NCBI GenBank assembly: GCA_018697195.1
Contig: JAGMWU010000056.1
Coordinates: 124,001-188,000 of the forward strand
Direction: 5' to 3'
DNA length: 64,000 nt
Source: Certhia americana
Lineage: Eukaryota; Chordata; Aves; Passeriformes; Certhiidae
Shown here in pieces: positions 28,003 through 60,700 of the stretch (within the stretch, counting starts at the first letter, position 1; each line of letters begins with the position of its first letter). A program made the translations under genes and the position numbers. The notes under the pieces are model-generated. The model was given only the letters and a program-made list of their open reading frames with translations. It had not been told where the DNA came from and did no database searches.

Positions 28003-28330
28003 CTGCGCCTCTACCGAGACTTTTCCAAGCCGGCCCAGAGTCCCCGTGCTGCCCTCTGGCGGTAGGCGCGGAGAACAGCCCCGCCGCGCCCCGGTCCCGG
28101 TCCCGGTCCCGGTTGAAGGCAGCGAGCGGCGTTTTTTGTTTCAAACTGCGGCGAGAGCCTTCAAAACCTCCCGGACCGCGCTCCGCGGGCAGCGGACAGG
28201 CAGCAGCTTGCTGCTGTGTTCTGGTTTCTGCACAGGGCTGGCCAACAGCAATCAATTCCCCTTGGCCCCGCTGGGACCTGCCCTCCCTTCTCCTGCTGAT
28301 CGCACCAGGACCTCGCTCCCTCTTTAATCG
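28003..28330. promoter_or_regulatory. GC-rich, CpG-containing island downstream of JAKMIP2
   Basis: This stretch has raised CpG density, four GGTCCC units near 28,091-28,115 and a CTCF-like motif. It follows the minisatellite and precedes the JAKMIP2 poly(A) site. It could be a small CpG island serving an antisense non-coding transcript, or GC-biased unique sequence. No coding exon is supported. Confidence 0.4.
28048..28062 (-). promoter_or_regulatory. CTCF-like motif
   Basis: The minus strand reads CCGCCAGAGGGCAGC, one mismatch from the CTCF core CCASYAGRKGGCRS. Its orientation is opposite to the motif at 6,937-6,950, so the two point toward each other. Confidence 0.5.
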
Positions 28331-28505
28331 GGGTCTGCCCACCCCAATGTTCCCCCACCCCTTGCTGTGTCACAGACCCCCGTGCCACACATGTGCCTCT
28401 GTGGCTCAGCTGGAACCTAATTCCTTTGAAAAGACTCCAGATATGGAGCTGGATGAATATCTCCGTGAATGTAAAGTGTTGGGTTTTTGTAAAAAATGCT
28501 GCTGT

Positions 28506-28511
28506 TTTATT
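28506..28511 (-). promoter_or_regulatory. JAKMIP2: Distal JAKMIP2 poly(A) signal (AATAAA)
   Basis: The minus strand reads TGTATAAAAAATAAAACAGC, then GCATTTTTTAC. The AT-rich text before it looks like the end of a long vertebrate 3' UTR. Cleavage would fall near 28,488. Confidence 0.6.
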
Positions 28512-29140
28512 TTTTATACAAACTAAAACACCAGAGGTCATTGAATCCTATATTAAATACATAAATTAAAAAATAACCATTCATAAAACTTTACATACAA
28601 TAAGGATTCTCTCCTACACGTTAATACATATAGTACAGATACATGTCCAGTGTTTATCAAAGGGTCATTCTGCCAAGTCATTTACAATTTTGTTCTGGAA
28701 TAGACACCAAAAAAACCTGGAAGAAAAAGTATATATAAAACCACAGAGGTGCTGATGTGAGAGAGGGGAGGGGAAGAGAAAACGCTTTGGATCACCAGCA
28801 GCTGCGTTTGTTCTCTGAGCCCTGCTCATGTCAGGAGAGCCTGGCCTGGGCAGTCCTCACGGGATGTCATAGAACTGAAAGCTTTGGGTTTCAGAGCATG
28901 TTTCCCACTTGAGATGATGGTAGGAGGTTGAAAGATGAACAACACCTAAAAAATTCTCCACTGTCCTCCAGGCAAATCAGTAAGAGAGGATGGAGCTGTG
29001 AGCCAGCCTGGTAACACCGCAGGAGTACCACTTCCTTACTGCAACCCCAACTGCCTAAATTCATATCACATAACCAGGCCCTCATCTGAAGTGCCTAAAT
29101 TCGAAAAATAGTATTCAAAATGTCCCAATCTGGTCATTGG

Positions 29141-29159
29141 AAAAAAAAAAAAAAAAAAA
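29141..29159 (+). repeat. Poly(A) run
   Basis: A run of 19 A on plus (T on the JAKMIP2 transcript) lies within the putative 3' UTR. Confidence 0.95.
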
Positions 29160-29635
29160 GCAGCAAGTCAAATTGTGGTCAGCCTGATTTGTACCACCTT
29201 TTATGGCTCACTTCATGCTTCGGTGGGATGGATACTGTGAGTGCTGCTACTCCTGAACAGCCTCGAAGGGATGCGTGGAAGGGATCCAGGGCTGTATTTG
29301 CTGTCCTCAAAGTATGTAGTAAGTTGATTTTTATTTATCTTGTTGGTTTTGGAGAGGAGAGGTTGGTGACTAATCTGAGGGAAGATGCTCAATCATTTGC
29401 TTCAATGAATGTCAGGAACAGCAGAAAGACCAGGATTAACAGTCCAGGGACAGAGAAGGGTCCAGAACAAAGAATCAAAAAGCTAGTTGCCCATGAAATG
29501 TAAAACTAAATCTGGAGGAGTGGACCAGCTGTGGCAGCTAAATAATCTTGATTCAGTTCTCCATGCCTAGATTGAAGTATACTTTCGTGAGCTATAGCAG
29601 TAATTTCTATATACAATACAGAATAGGTAAGTATA

Positions 29636-29699
29636 TGCATATATATGTATATATATGTACATATACATATAGACACATGTATATATATATATATACACA
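29636..29699. repeat. TA/TG-rich microsatellite
   Basis: Imperfect ATATATGTATAT-type repeats lie in the putative 3' UTR. On the transcript strand they contain two Pumilio-type octamers, TGTATATA (29,690-29,697) and TGTACATA (29,654-29,661). Confidence 0.9.
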
Positions 29700-32383
29700 A
29701 ACATGAAACTCATTTTGATCTAGCTGATAGCAGAAAGTTTGTATTAACTCATATCAGCAAGTGTGTTTTAGGCATGGCATGTGTCACACTGCAAGGAGAG
29801 TAAAGCAGTGGTGGTTCAGCTCTCTAGAGGGAAGAACCATCTTTGAAAAGTTTGCAGATTCAGGTCTGCTGCAGTCAGACTACCAGCCCCCATCCCACCG
29901 TGAGCCCTTGGGTAAAGGGAATGCAATACCTGCATGCATATGTATACACACAGGAGTAAGGGAGGGCAAATCAGAGAAAAAACAGAAATTAAATAAGATA
30001 ACTTGGCTCAGGGAGCCTAAATGATGAAGCCTGCCACAAGACCAGTTAAGTATGTTTTGAAACTGTGTATTTGTATCTGTGCCATAAACCTTCCATGCAA
30101 TTGCCTGAAATAAATTTTTTTAGGGTTTTTTTTTAAACCAAACCCTAGAAGCGGTGGAAGTTACTGCACCATCACTGAAACCAAGTGCTGCTCATTCTTC
30201 TGTAAGAACTGTGCTTTAACTGCCAGCCCTAACACTGAGGAAAGCATCCTGAAGGTGTGAAATTGCTTGATACTGTAACAGAGAAGAGTGAGGTGGGAAG
30301 AAGGAATAACCAGAGAGGAAGCCCCCTCTTTGTAGCTTACAAGCTGTTGTTAAGCTTCTCAGTGATCTCCAGCTGTCACAGGAGTGGGACCACTCTTCCA
30401 GGGCCCGACTCCAGAGCTTCAGGACTGAACTGCTAGCTCGTGGAAAGCACACGTACATCTGGGTCAACCTTATCCACAGAGTCTTCTGCTAGGGAAAAGG
30501 AATTTGAACAAAAAGCATGCAATGTGCCTGCAGCCACGTAACGTATCTACCTACAAGCATATTTCTTAAAAAAATGAACCAGCAAACATACAGCTTGGTG
30601 CCAGAACTCAGTAAAACCAGAATGTTTCAAGACGTAGTCATTCTATAATTTAAGGAACCGGATAAAAAAAATAATCACTTGCTAATAACTTCTAATCTTT
30701 GATGATCTATCAAAGATTATCTCCTGGCACTCAAAAAATAAGGATGTTAGCAGTCTTTGTGAGGAAACTGAGCCCAGAATTGCAATGCAGTTGGGCAAAT
30801 GGACATTGTTGATTAAAAACTATTCTGGACAAAAAAAAAAAAGTATCTTTGAGGGGCAGGCATCCTTGACACCAGAGAAATTTCCTCCCTCCTATGGCTA
30901 AGGAACTGCTTTTGATGTGCTGAGTTGCTCTGGCATGAGACCTCACTGCTTTGTGCCTGAGCTGATTTGTTTGTAAAAGTAAACAAGCAACCAAAGGAGC
31001 TCTTTGTAAAACACTTTAAAAGCTTCTGATGTGCGTATGATATTGGTACCTGTGATCCCTGTTTTGAAGGTGTAAAGAATGCACAAGTATTCTGGCCCTT
31101 AATTTTCTAGTTTGTAGTACAGAAATCCATTTCTTCCAGTTAAAATTAAGGCTCCATTGCAGAAAACAGAGCCTTGCCACAGGAACCCAAAGTGTCAACA
31201 GGCAGGACTCCATTCCTTGGGAAATGAAGCCAGAGGCACTGAGAAGTGCACTGCCAGCCCATCAGTGAGAAAGGGAGGGTGGGTGCAGCTGGCTGCCCTG
31301 CTTCCCTCGGCACAGGACCCTCACAGTGATTGCTGCAGGCTTTGTGCTCCTCAGGCACATTTCTGACAGAGTACTGGGTGCATGGACCTGTGAGCTCAGG
31401 GAGGCACCAGGGCTGGGTTCCAGGCTTTGTGATTATAGAGGTAAATAATGCTTTGAAATGAAAACTACTTTTAGTTATTCTTAACTGTGGAAAAACCTAA
31501 ACAGACTAGCAATATTTCTTATTTGTAATAAGGTTGTGTTCAGAAAGTTTTCCCCCATTTTTAGTCTATGTATCATTGATCAGGAAGCCAACTAACAAAG
31601 TCAGTTGACAAGCTGAACCAAAACATTTTTTCCAAGCTGGGACAAAACAGTTGGAAGCTGATGCTTTTTGAATCATGTCACATGGATAAGGGCATTAGCT
31701 TTCCTCCCTGCCCTGTCCTCCAACATTTCTTTTCTTTCTCAAAGGCTAATCTGTAGGTCCAATTCAGTGATCCTCAGTGGTTATTCTAAAGTGAAACCAA
31801 GTATAGTCATTATTAATGATCATTAATCTCAATGGCAGTCTTTAAAGAATATGAAAAGTATCTGATAATAGACAGGCTGTTCTTTATGGAGGGATGGTGA
31901 AGAGAGATAAGGCTTCAACTCCACTGGAAACCCTCCTTATGCCAGACACACTCTTCTTCCATTCCTTGGCCAAGGCAGGTGGTGCTGTGTTCAAGCACAG
32001 AACATGGTGACTGCCCATCCTGCTATAACCCAGACTGTTTTTTTTTTTTTTTTCATTTCTTCCTTCCACATTGCAGCTGTCATTTGTTCCTGAGGTTAAA
32101 ACCAAAGAGGGAGAGCAGGAGTTCCTGCAGCGAGAAAAACACATGCTTGAAATTGAGCACTTTGTTGTCAGCATCTCTTGAGTTTTTCCTACTCTGATCT
32201 ATTCATTCTTGATCCATTTGTTAGATGACAGGGTGACGTTTAAATGATTGCCCTGCACAGCAGGAATAGATTTTTCTATTGTAACTTTGGTTCCATGCCC
32301 AAGACACACTGACTTGATCAGCTGAAAGTGGTTCCTTCCCTTTAAGTTCTTCCTAGGTGAAGTAGGTTGTCAGTTTATTTTTC

Positions 32384-32389
32384 TTCCCC
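32384..32389 (-). promoter_or_regulatory. JAKMIP2: Proximal JAKMIP2 poly(A) signal (AATAAA)
   Basis: The minus strand reads GAAGAAAAATAAACTGAC about 230 nt into the putative terminal exon. Confidence 0.5.
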
Positions 32390-32599
32390 TTTTGTAAATT
32401 CAACATACAGGATTTCATTAGATGCAGCATATGTCATAGCTTTAGACAGGAACTGTCAGGTAACAAATTTTGAGTGATGGCTTTAAAATACAAGGTGGTT
32501 GCAGTCTTGGCTACAGGTTGTTCATTTTTATACTTTTGAAAATAGGTGTAAACAGTATTCTCTTCATCGAGCGATGGAAGCATTTGCCTTTATAACGAC

Positions 32600-32620
32600 T
32601 TATCTGTGTAGTCGGGCACT
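32600..32620 (-). CDS. JAKMIP2: JAKMIP2 alternative C-terminal codons (exon 20 skipped)
   Basis: If exon 19 splices directly to the acceptor at 32,620, the frame reads SARLHR and stops (TAA at 32,600-32,602). Total length becomes 804 + 6 = 810 residues, which equals the mammalian JAKMIP2 length I remember. This end lacks the hydrophobic tail. It is supported by acceptor strength, phase and length agreement, not by a transcript. Confidence 0.5.
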   Translation of the reverse strand, partial: SARLHR

Positions 32621-35600
32621 CTAAAAGTTAAAAAAAAAAAATAAAATCTGTATCAGATAAGGTGTAAGTTTGTAAGTTCCTCCACCTACCTATCCCAGCT
32701 TTGCCAAGTTACAGCCTATAATCAGGAAGCTGAAAAGGTCAATTCTTATAGCTATCAGTTTGATACTGGTTTTATCTGTATGAAAAGCATTTGTGAGAAT
32801 TCTGTGTATATTGTTAAACATGTCCATTTAAACCCCACAAAGTGCATAGAAGTCCCCACAGGCATCTTCACATGAGTAATATGCATAAATTTCAATGACT
32901 CTTGAACCAAAGCTGCCTAAAATTCACCCATACCAAGAGCCATGGCAGCAGGCAGTATCCTTGGGGTGTCAGAGCAAGCCTGGAATTTTGGCTAATGCAG
33001 CACTGAGGCAAACAGAAACTGCTGCTGTTCTGAGAAAGCCTACCCTAGCTATGGAAGAATTTCGGTTCTCAGGTTGAAGGAAGAAAAGGGCATATTTTTT
33101 CTCTGTTATCTCAGCATTCAAGCCTACATAGAAAACTTCACTGGGTGCAAAATCCACACAGACCACACTTCCTTATGTGATCACAAATGAGTGAATACAT
33201 ATGTTCACAAGCACAGAGAAAATGCAGGTAGGAAAATCCCACATAAACAGGAACTAGAGAGTTTCTGGTCTGGATACTGTGTATCTGCTGCACATGGTTT
33301 CCTTTATTTGCACATTCTTGTCCTTTGTTATTTCAGTACAGCAGTAAGTTCTGTGTTCACTCTGGCTAAGAAGGAAATCAGAAAATATCATCTGTGACCA
33401 CACTGTGGGTTTCTCTCTGCTGGTTAAAAGATCGGTAACCGATAAACTGCACCAAGGCATGAACAAAACCAGAGACTTTTCACCATCAAGTGACTCCCTC
33501 GGATGAGCTGGGCTTTTTGTTTTGTCAGGGATCTGTTTGAAGTCCCTTACGATAAAGCTAAGACAGTTCACTTGTGTCCAGTAGAAGTAAAGCAATTTTG
33601 CAATATATATAGCTCAACAGTTATAAGAAATGCTGATGGCACACTCCCCATGCTTTGCACACCTTTGCAGAATTAAATCACCTCGGTAGGCGGTTTATTT
33701 TTTAACATGAATAGGCAACACAAATCAGTATTAGTTATCCTCTCCAATTCCATGTATTCCAGCCTCGGAAAATACGACTTTGCTAAAATCCCTCTCTATC
33801 TTGCCAACACCATTCCCAAATGGCTTGTGTCTGGAGATTTCCCCTCAGGTATTGAGGGAAAATAGAGGAAGATGCAGGGGTGAAGGCACGGGGTGAGGAG
33901 CTTACCATTACCTTGTTTTTGAGGAACTGCTACAAGACTTGATGCTTTGCACCTGTGGAGTGATTGGCCTTGGTAAAACACTCTACAGGTATCATGCGTG
34001 CTGTGATGCTGGGCCTGCTGCAGCTGTCTTTACAGTTCAAGGGAGTTCACAGCAGTGCAGATCCTCTGGAAAAGCATTGAGTTTATATATCCCACACACA
34101 CACCTCACCCGTAAGATTTTTCCACTTTCATAGTCAATGTTGATTCTCTAAATCATTGTACCTCCTGTCACATATCACTGTCATGGCTCCTTCCTCTGTC
34201 ACTCAGCTCACCATAATCTGTCTTGTTGATCCCTACCTGATGTTCATAAAGGCAAATATGCAAATGCAGGATGGGAAAAGCAAAATAATCCTTCATCTCC
34301 TGGGTGGTCCTAGGAGTGCCACAACTGCCTAGCATGCTTTCTGGGGCTGCAAATCACATTTCAGCTCCTGCTGATTTGTCTCATCCTCTCTATGGGGAAC
34401 TGGACCCCTGTTTGCTCCAGAGACCAGCCATTATGGAACAACAGTGAATTCAACAAGTGAAAATCATCTTGGCATTGCAGTTAGAGCAGCCTTCCTGGGC
34501 TCAACAAAGAGATCCCAAAGGGATTTACACCTACTAAACATTAGGTGTTACTTAAAACAAGAGGAAAACCCATTGAAGGAGATTGGGCCAGAATGGGGGG
34601 GGTGGAGGGTGGGGAGAGAAGGGGTGTGAGGGTAGTGAAGTCTTGACACAGTCCCCAAGGGATCCATGTAAATTCCCCTGCAATAACATCAGTCAGTTGT
34701 GCAGCTGGGATAGTCATGTCAGCCCTGAAGACGGCACAGAAATGTTTTGACTATTAGCCATTTTTAAGGAACATGACAGCGAGGTGTTCATCAGCTCAGT
34801 GGAGTGTGAGAGCTGAACAGGACCCAGCAGCCACGGAGGCAGGATGACTCCAAGTGAAAAACAGCAAACGTCCCAGAACTTAGGAAAAATATGGAGTTCT
34901 GACCTTAAGCATCTCATTAGCTTTTCTAACCAGACAATACCTGTCCTCAAATTAGGCCAAAAGGATGTGTTATCAGCAAATGGTATTAGGAGACTGGTAT
35001 TGGTAAAACTAGGATGTATAAACTTCTCACCAATTCTGTAGCTGTACTAGAAGAGGCAAGTACTCACTAGAGATCCAACGCCATACCCACACTGGTGGAA
35101 AATATAGGTGCAAACTGCATGTACAGAAAACTCTGAACCTCTTATTGCCCAAGTTTTTCACATAGGCTGCAGAAGGACATTATTCTAGTTTTGATAGGAA
35201 CTGAAAAAGGACAACAATATGGGCAAATGGAAGAAAATTCACACAGACAGGTTCTTGCAAATGTCACTACCAGCTCCTGTGATTTTTAAGGTGCACCTTA
35301 AATCCAAGAATTTTTTTTATTTGGAATCTCTCTCTAGGTTGACTGGTTGTTCTGGACTCATGAATTCTGTGGTACAGCAAAAGACACAGTCATAGAAAGT
35401 TATTTGCTACTACTGTGAACTGTGAAAATCTCAGCTTCTTAAAATTATTCTCTCCATAATTTGGTTGCTTCAGAAGAATTTCTAATTTTTCTCCATTATG
35501 AATAAGTAAGCCAAACTTTCACCAGTCACAGCCACTTAAAACATCTCACAGCCGTACCATCCTGTAGCATGGTTCTCAGAAATCCTGCAGTAGGAATACA

Positions 35601-37065
35601 ATTAAGTATGCAGTTGTAACTTTAATGTGTTTCATGATCATTGGATCAAGGCAGTATGTTTTAAACAGCAGCAACTTGATAATGATATTGACTGTTGTTT
35701 ACAAGAGCTGTAAACAACACTGATCTGTCCACATTTCTCCTAATTCTTTTCTATAGGTTGTTCCCCATTAAAGCCAACCTCCACGTATATTGCTCTCTCA
35801 GCCCATGGAAACATTCATTTTCAGGTCTGGCCAAACAAGGATGCAGTAGATTCCAGATGATGTGGGTAATTCTGAGAGTTGTCACTGCATCAGCACAAAA
35901 CTACAAATGAAAGCTTTGATCTCACTGAAATGAAGCACAAAGTTGGGGCTTTTCCTTAAAGGGAAAAGGAAAACCCATCAAACTGCACCCATGCCACTTA
36001 ATTATAGTCAATACCTTGAATTGTACCTGGAAAGAAAGAATTAGCTGGTACAAATGGTGGAAGGGCATAGCAGAACATCCTTCACACAACTGTATCTCAG
36101 CTTGTCTCAAGTGCAGAGCAGAGGAATTATTCATTGACACAGCTGAAGCCAGAGCCAAGAGAGACTGAGGAATTTAATGGTATGGCCTGTCCCCAAATCA
36201 GAAAATTATGCTCCAACATTACATGGTCTTGAGACTTTAACATTATGTTTTCTAGGCTACCTTCTACTTCTGTTATCCTAGATCAAAAGAAAAATTGTCC
36301 TAGCCCAGCATCCTTGTTCTGGAAGTGGCTAGCCACAGAGAAAAATGAGACCATTATAGTTCTCTGATTTATTTCCCATCTTCACATTACTCTTTGAACT
36401 CTGAACTTTCAGCCACTAAGCATATTGTGACAGACTTCTTTACAACCTGTATCCTTAACTATAAATTTTTGCTTACTTTAAGCTTATCACAAGGTAATTG
36501 TTTATATTAGACAGTGAACAGCTGTATTAGACAGACAGCTGTCCATCCATCCATCCATTCTATGACAAATTTTTTTGACTTCTCCAATACCTCTTTTTCA
36601 CTTCCTGAGCCAGAAAAATCCTTCCATTTTTCTGTCTCTCCCTTTCTGTCTCTCAGCAGCTGATCATTCTTTCTTGCCTTTTTTTGTATTTTTCCTCCTG
36701 CTAGACACAGAGCTCTACCTGTTTTAAAATCCTGATCTCCTTCCTGAGTGTTAGTCCAATGTGAGGTTATTTTAACTGTTGTCCATATGCATCCCTTTGC
36801 AAACATCAACACTGAATTTCCCCTGCAATTCCCTTGGCTTTTTGATACTGTGAAATTCCTTGTTAGCTTTTATTTGTACAATTATGAATAGCACAATATC
36901 ACCAGCAACTCAGCAGTACAACAACCCCCTACTGTGAACTATCACAAATTGACAACAACCTGCTGCATTCGCTGACTCCAAACATCCACAAGAACACACA
37001 AGGATGTGATCCTCTGCTCTGTGCAAGAAGTGCTAGCTTTGAGGAAATAAATAAAACAGTCTTAC
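32621..37065 (-). other. JAKMIP2: JAKMIP2 last intron
   Basis: No exon, recognisable transposon or RNA gene was seen between the hydrophobic-tail exon and the putative terminal exon. There are only short simple repeats, such as a CCAT run at 36,541-36,557. Confidence 0.6.
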
Positions 37066-37087
37066 CTTTCCAAGAGGCACACTGACA

Positions 37088-57794
<20,707 letters not shown>

Positions 57795-60700
57795 CTGTAA
57801 GAAATAAGATATACTATTATCTGTCAGTGGACACTGCATCTGGACAGCTCACATGCTTACAGAACACAACAGATTGTTCCCATCTCCAAACACTGCAATT
57901 TTTGTCTGAAAACCTGCAAGGCAGATTCAAGCACAATCATGCTTCTGAACACCAGCCTGGCACACTTGTGGGAATTCCATGTTTGCCCTTTTTCTGTTCT
58001 CAGAAAGGGGCACCATGCATTGCAGATAGGTGTTCATTTACCATAAAGATTAGTGCTGTCGAGAGTGCAGGACTAGAAGGGACAGGTTATTTAATCCAAT
58101 CTTTGCAGTCTGAGGTAACCACAAAGCAGACGCTTTAGTCTCAAGGATCTACCAACAATATCATTCTCTTCCCCTTCCTAATCCCTGATCTCCTGCAAGA
58201 TCCTGTGCCAAACTCAAAGGCTCTACACAACACTCTTACCATCTGTCACAGGAGGAAAGGGCAAGTGAAGTCCTCATCAGCATTCCAGATCTCTGTGGAA
58301 GCAGAAAATTAATAACGTGCAAGGGCCTGTTCCAACTAGAAATTGTCCCCATGGAGTGAGAAATGAGTACCTGTGCCTTTTGGAGGATTAAGCTCCTAAT
58401 TTACAAATGACAATATCACACTGTAATCTAGCAACTGGGATTTTAACATCTGGTTATTAACAGTATAAAAAAAATACTGGACATTAGATAACCATCATCA
58501 TTATCCCTGTATTCATTTTAATTTGATAGCATTATTATTCCCATTTGTGGCTGCCAGCTGAGAGAATGTTTGGAGATCTGGTGTATCAGTTTGGAGATGG
58601 GCAAAGCGCTGAAACATCAAGACTTCAAAGAAGGGGACAGAGCATAGTGTAGTGATGTAGTGAAACTTTCCAGCAATAATGATCAGTGCTCCAGTACTAG
58701 ATTCCAGGCTAGCTTTCCTCCATTATTGTCAGGTTGCACATTAATTTTTATATTTTATTTGCTTTAGGTAAAAATAAAAATAGAATCATCATCTCCTATG
58801 TTAAAACAGAAGCAACAAGACCTCCAAATATGAAAGGCTGTTTCTCAACAAAAACTTGCATGCATCAGTAGAAGGAAGGACAAGAAAAGAATTTAATGTC
58901 CCTGGTTCCAAGAGGGAATTTTGAGGCTGTTTCATTAAGTCCAACCAGTCATCTGAAGGCATTTCCTGCTGCGCTTTACTCACCTGTCCTTCTTTAGAGC
59001 ACTACAGTGACAGCATCAGGACGTTCTGACAGACACTTAATACTACAGCTGATAGAGAAAGTTCACTTGCAAGCTGTAGGTCACTTTCCCTGTCATGTTC
59101 CAGCTGTTTGTACAACTGAGAGCATCCACAAACCTTCTTTAGGCAGAAAAGAATATGGGATTTGCCATCAGTATCACAAAGCAGGCAAAGACTGAGACTT
59201 ATTTCAGAACAAAAGTTCTGTTTCTGCAATAGTATTTCCATTCAAAGTCAGAGAAGCAATCATACACACTAAAAAGTTCTCAAAATTAAGGCTGCCCCAG
59301 TTAGTTATTACATACTATATAGGTATGAGCAAAAATTTTAGATGTAGTCTCTGCCCCAACAATCTTACAACTTGTTCAAATATCCAATTCAATTACTGTG
59401 AACCAAGTACTTTCCAAAATAGAGAAAAACCTGTCCCTTTTCTAACACCAGATTCTGCTGTCCATTTTGACTGCACAGAATGCTTCTGTACCACAGCCAT
59501 CACAGTCCTTTACTCTTAATGTATCTCCCAGCAGGCCTCATTACAGAAGAATATGCATATAGCTGTACATTTATAGCAAGTAGAAAGACTGTTAATTATG
59601 CAACAGCTGCCCAATATGAGAACCACCAAATGCAAGAGGCATCTGAAATAGCAAAACTCATAGAAACACTTGTGTGAAATAACTTTAAAGAAGAACCACT
59701 GCAAAACTGGTTTCAGCCCCATAGCAAGAAGTTCCAATCCTATAGAATAGATATCCAATTGCCTAACCAAGTACAGTTAAAAAAAATCATACACGAACTA
59801 TGAAAAAATGCCTGCAGCTGGAAACCACTTTACTAGTCTGTACAGTGCTAAAGTGAAAGGGAACTTTGCCATTGACTGGAACAGGAACAGAAACAGGAGA
59901 CCAATATGCCTCCCATGGTACCTAAACCCATAAAATATACTTAGAGATGAGCCCAGGGACTTAGAAAAAGAAGGAAACAGAATTCTATTAACTCTTAGAA
60001 TCTTAATCAGCCGTCTGACTTTCATCTTGATGAATTAATAAATTAATGTATTCATGCTTCTTGCTCTTTGAACAATGCTCCATAACTGTACCAGAATGCT
60101 GCAGTGATGGGTGGGTAAGGATGGGCCGAGAATTCATAGCTCTGGTCTGACTAAGAACACTTTAACAGTGTTGAGCAGTATCCAGATTGTTCTTAATGAC
60201 ACATCTTAATTTTCTTTCCCAAGAGAAATCCAAGGGAGCACTATTTAGCCCAATTAACTTTTAAATATGAAGTAATGTTTAAAGTAAAACGTAACTGAAC
60301 AGTTCCCTTTGTTGCATAGGTGCTATCTGCTCTAGGTGTTTGTTGAAGATGGGCACAAGTGCCCAACTCTCATCTTTGCTGAGTAACCTCCAGGTTACTC
60401 AGGTTTGGATGTTTGTGCTCTTTTTAGTGTCACTCCGGCTCTCCTTACCACAGACTTCATTGCTAAAAGACACATATTGTCATCACAGGTGTGTGGCATA
60501 CATATGTGAAAATAACTTGGAATACAGTAGACAAGACTGTGCAGGGCAAGCTGGAGAGAAGAACAGAAAACATTCACCAACAGATGTTGCATGATACATA
60601 TAATTGCACTACAGTTCAAAGTGGTGATTTATCAGACCCAGGCACAGGACTCTATAACACCTTGGGTTATTGCAAAAATCAAGAACAGACTCAGCAGTCT

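Larger units (their letters stand above)
28488..32620 (-). other. JAKMIP2: Putative JAKMIP2 terminal exon and 3' UTR
   Basis: A strong acceptor on the minus strand (T run, then AACTTTTAG) precedes AGTGCCCGACTACACAG at 32,620. The following sequence keeps CpGs, unlike the surrounding introns, which suggests constraint. AATAAA signals occur at 32,384-32,389 (proximal) and 28,506-28,511 (distal), giving UTRs of about 0.25 or 4.1 kb. The boundaries rest on splice and poly(A) motifs, not homology. An alternative acceptor CCTTTTCCCTAG at 30,489 would give a shorter last exon. Confidence 0.55.

Noticed and set aside
27641..28327. 228-codon plus-strand frame with repetitive SLPRVTVIPKGYGH-type units
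   Set aside because: It is the 19-bp minisatellite read in frame (57-bp period) joined to a GC-rich flank; no evidence of a gene.
30216..30488. Open frame after a CCCTAG acceptor as a coding last exon of JAKMIP2
   Set aside because: No known JAKMIP C-terminus resembles it. The acceptor at 32,620 is stronger and its short in-frame tail gives a better length; this segment is more likely 3' UTR.
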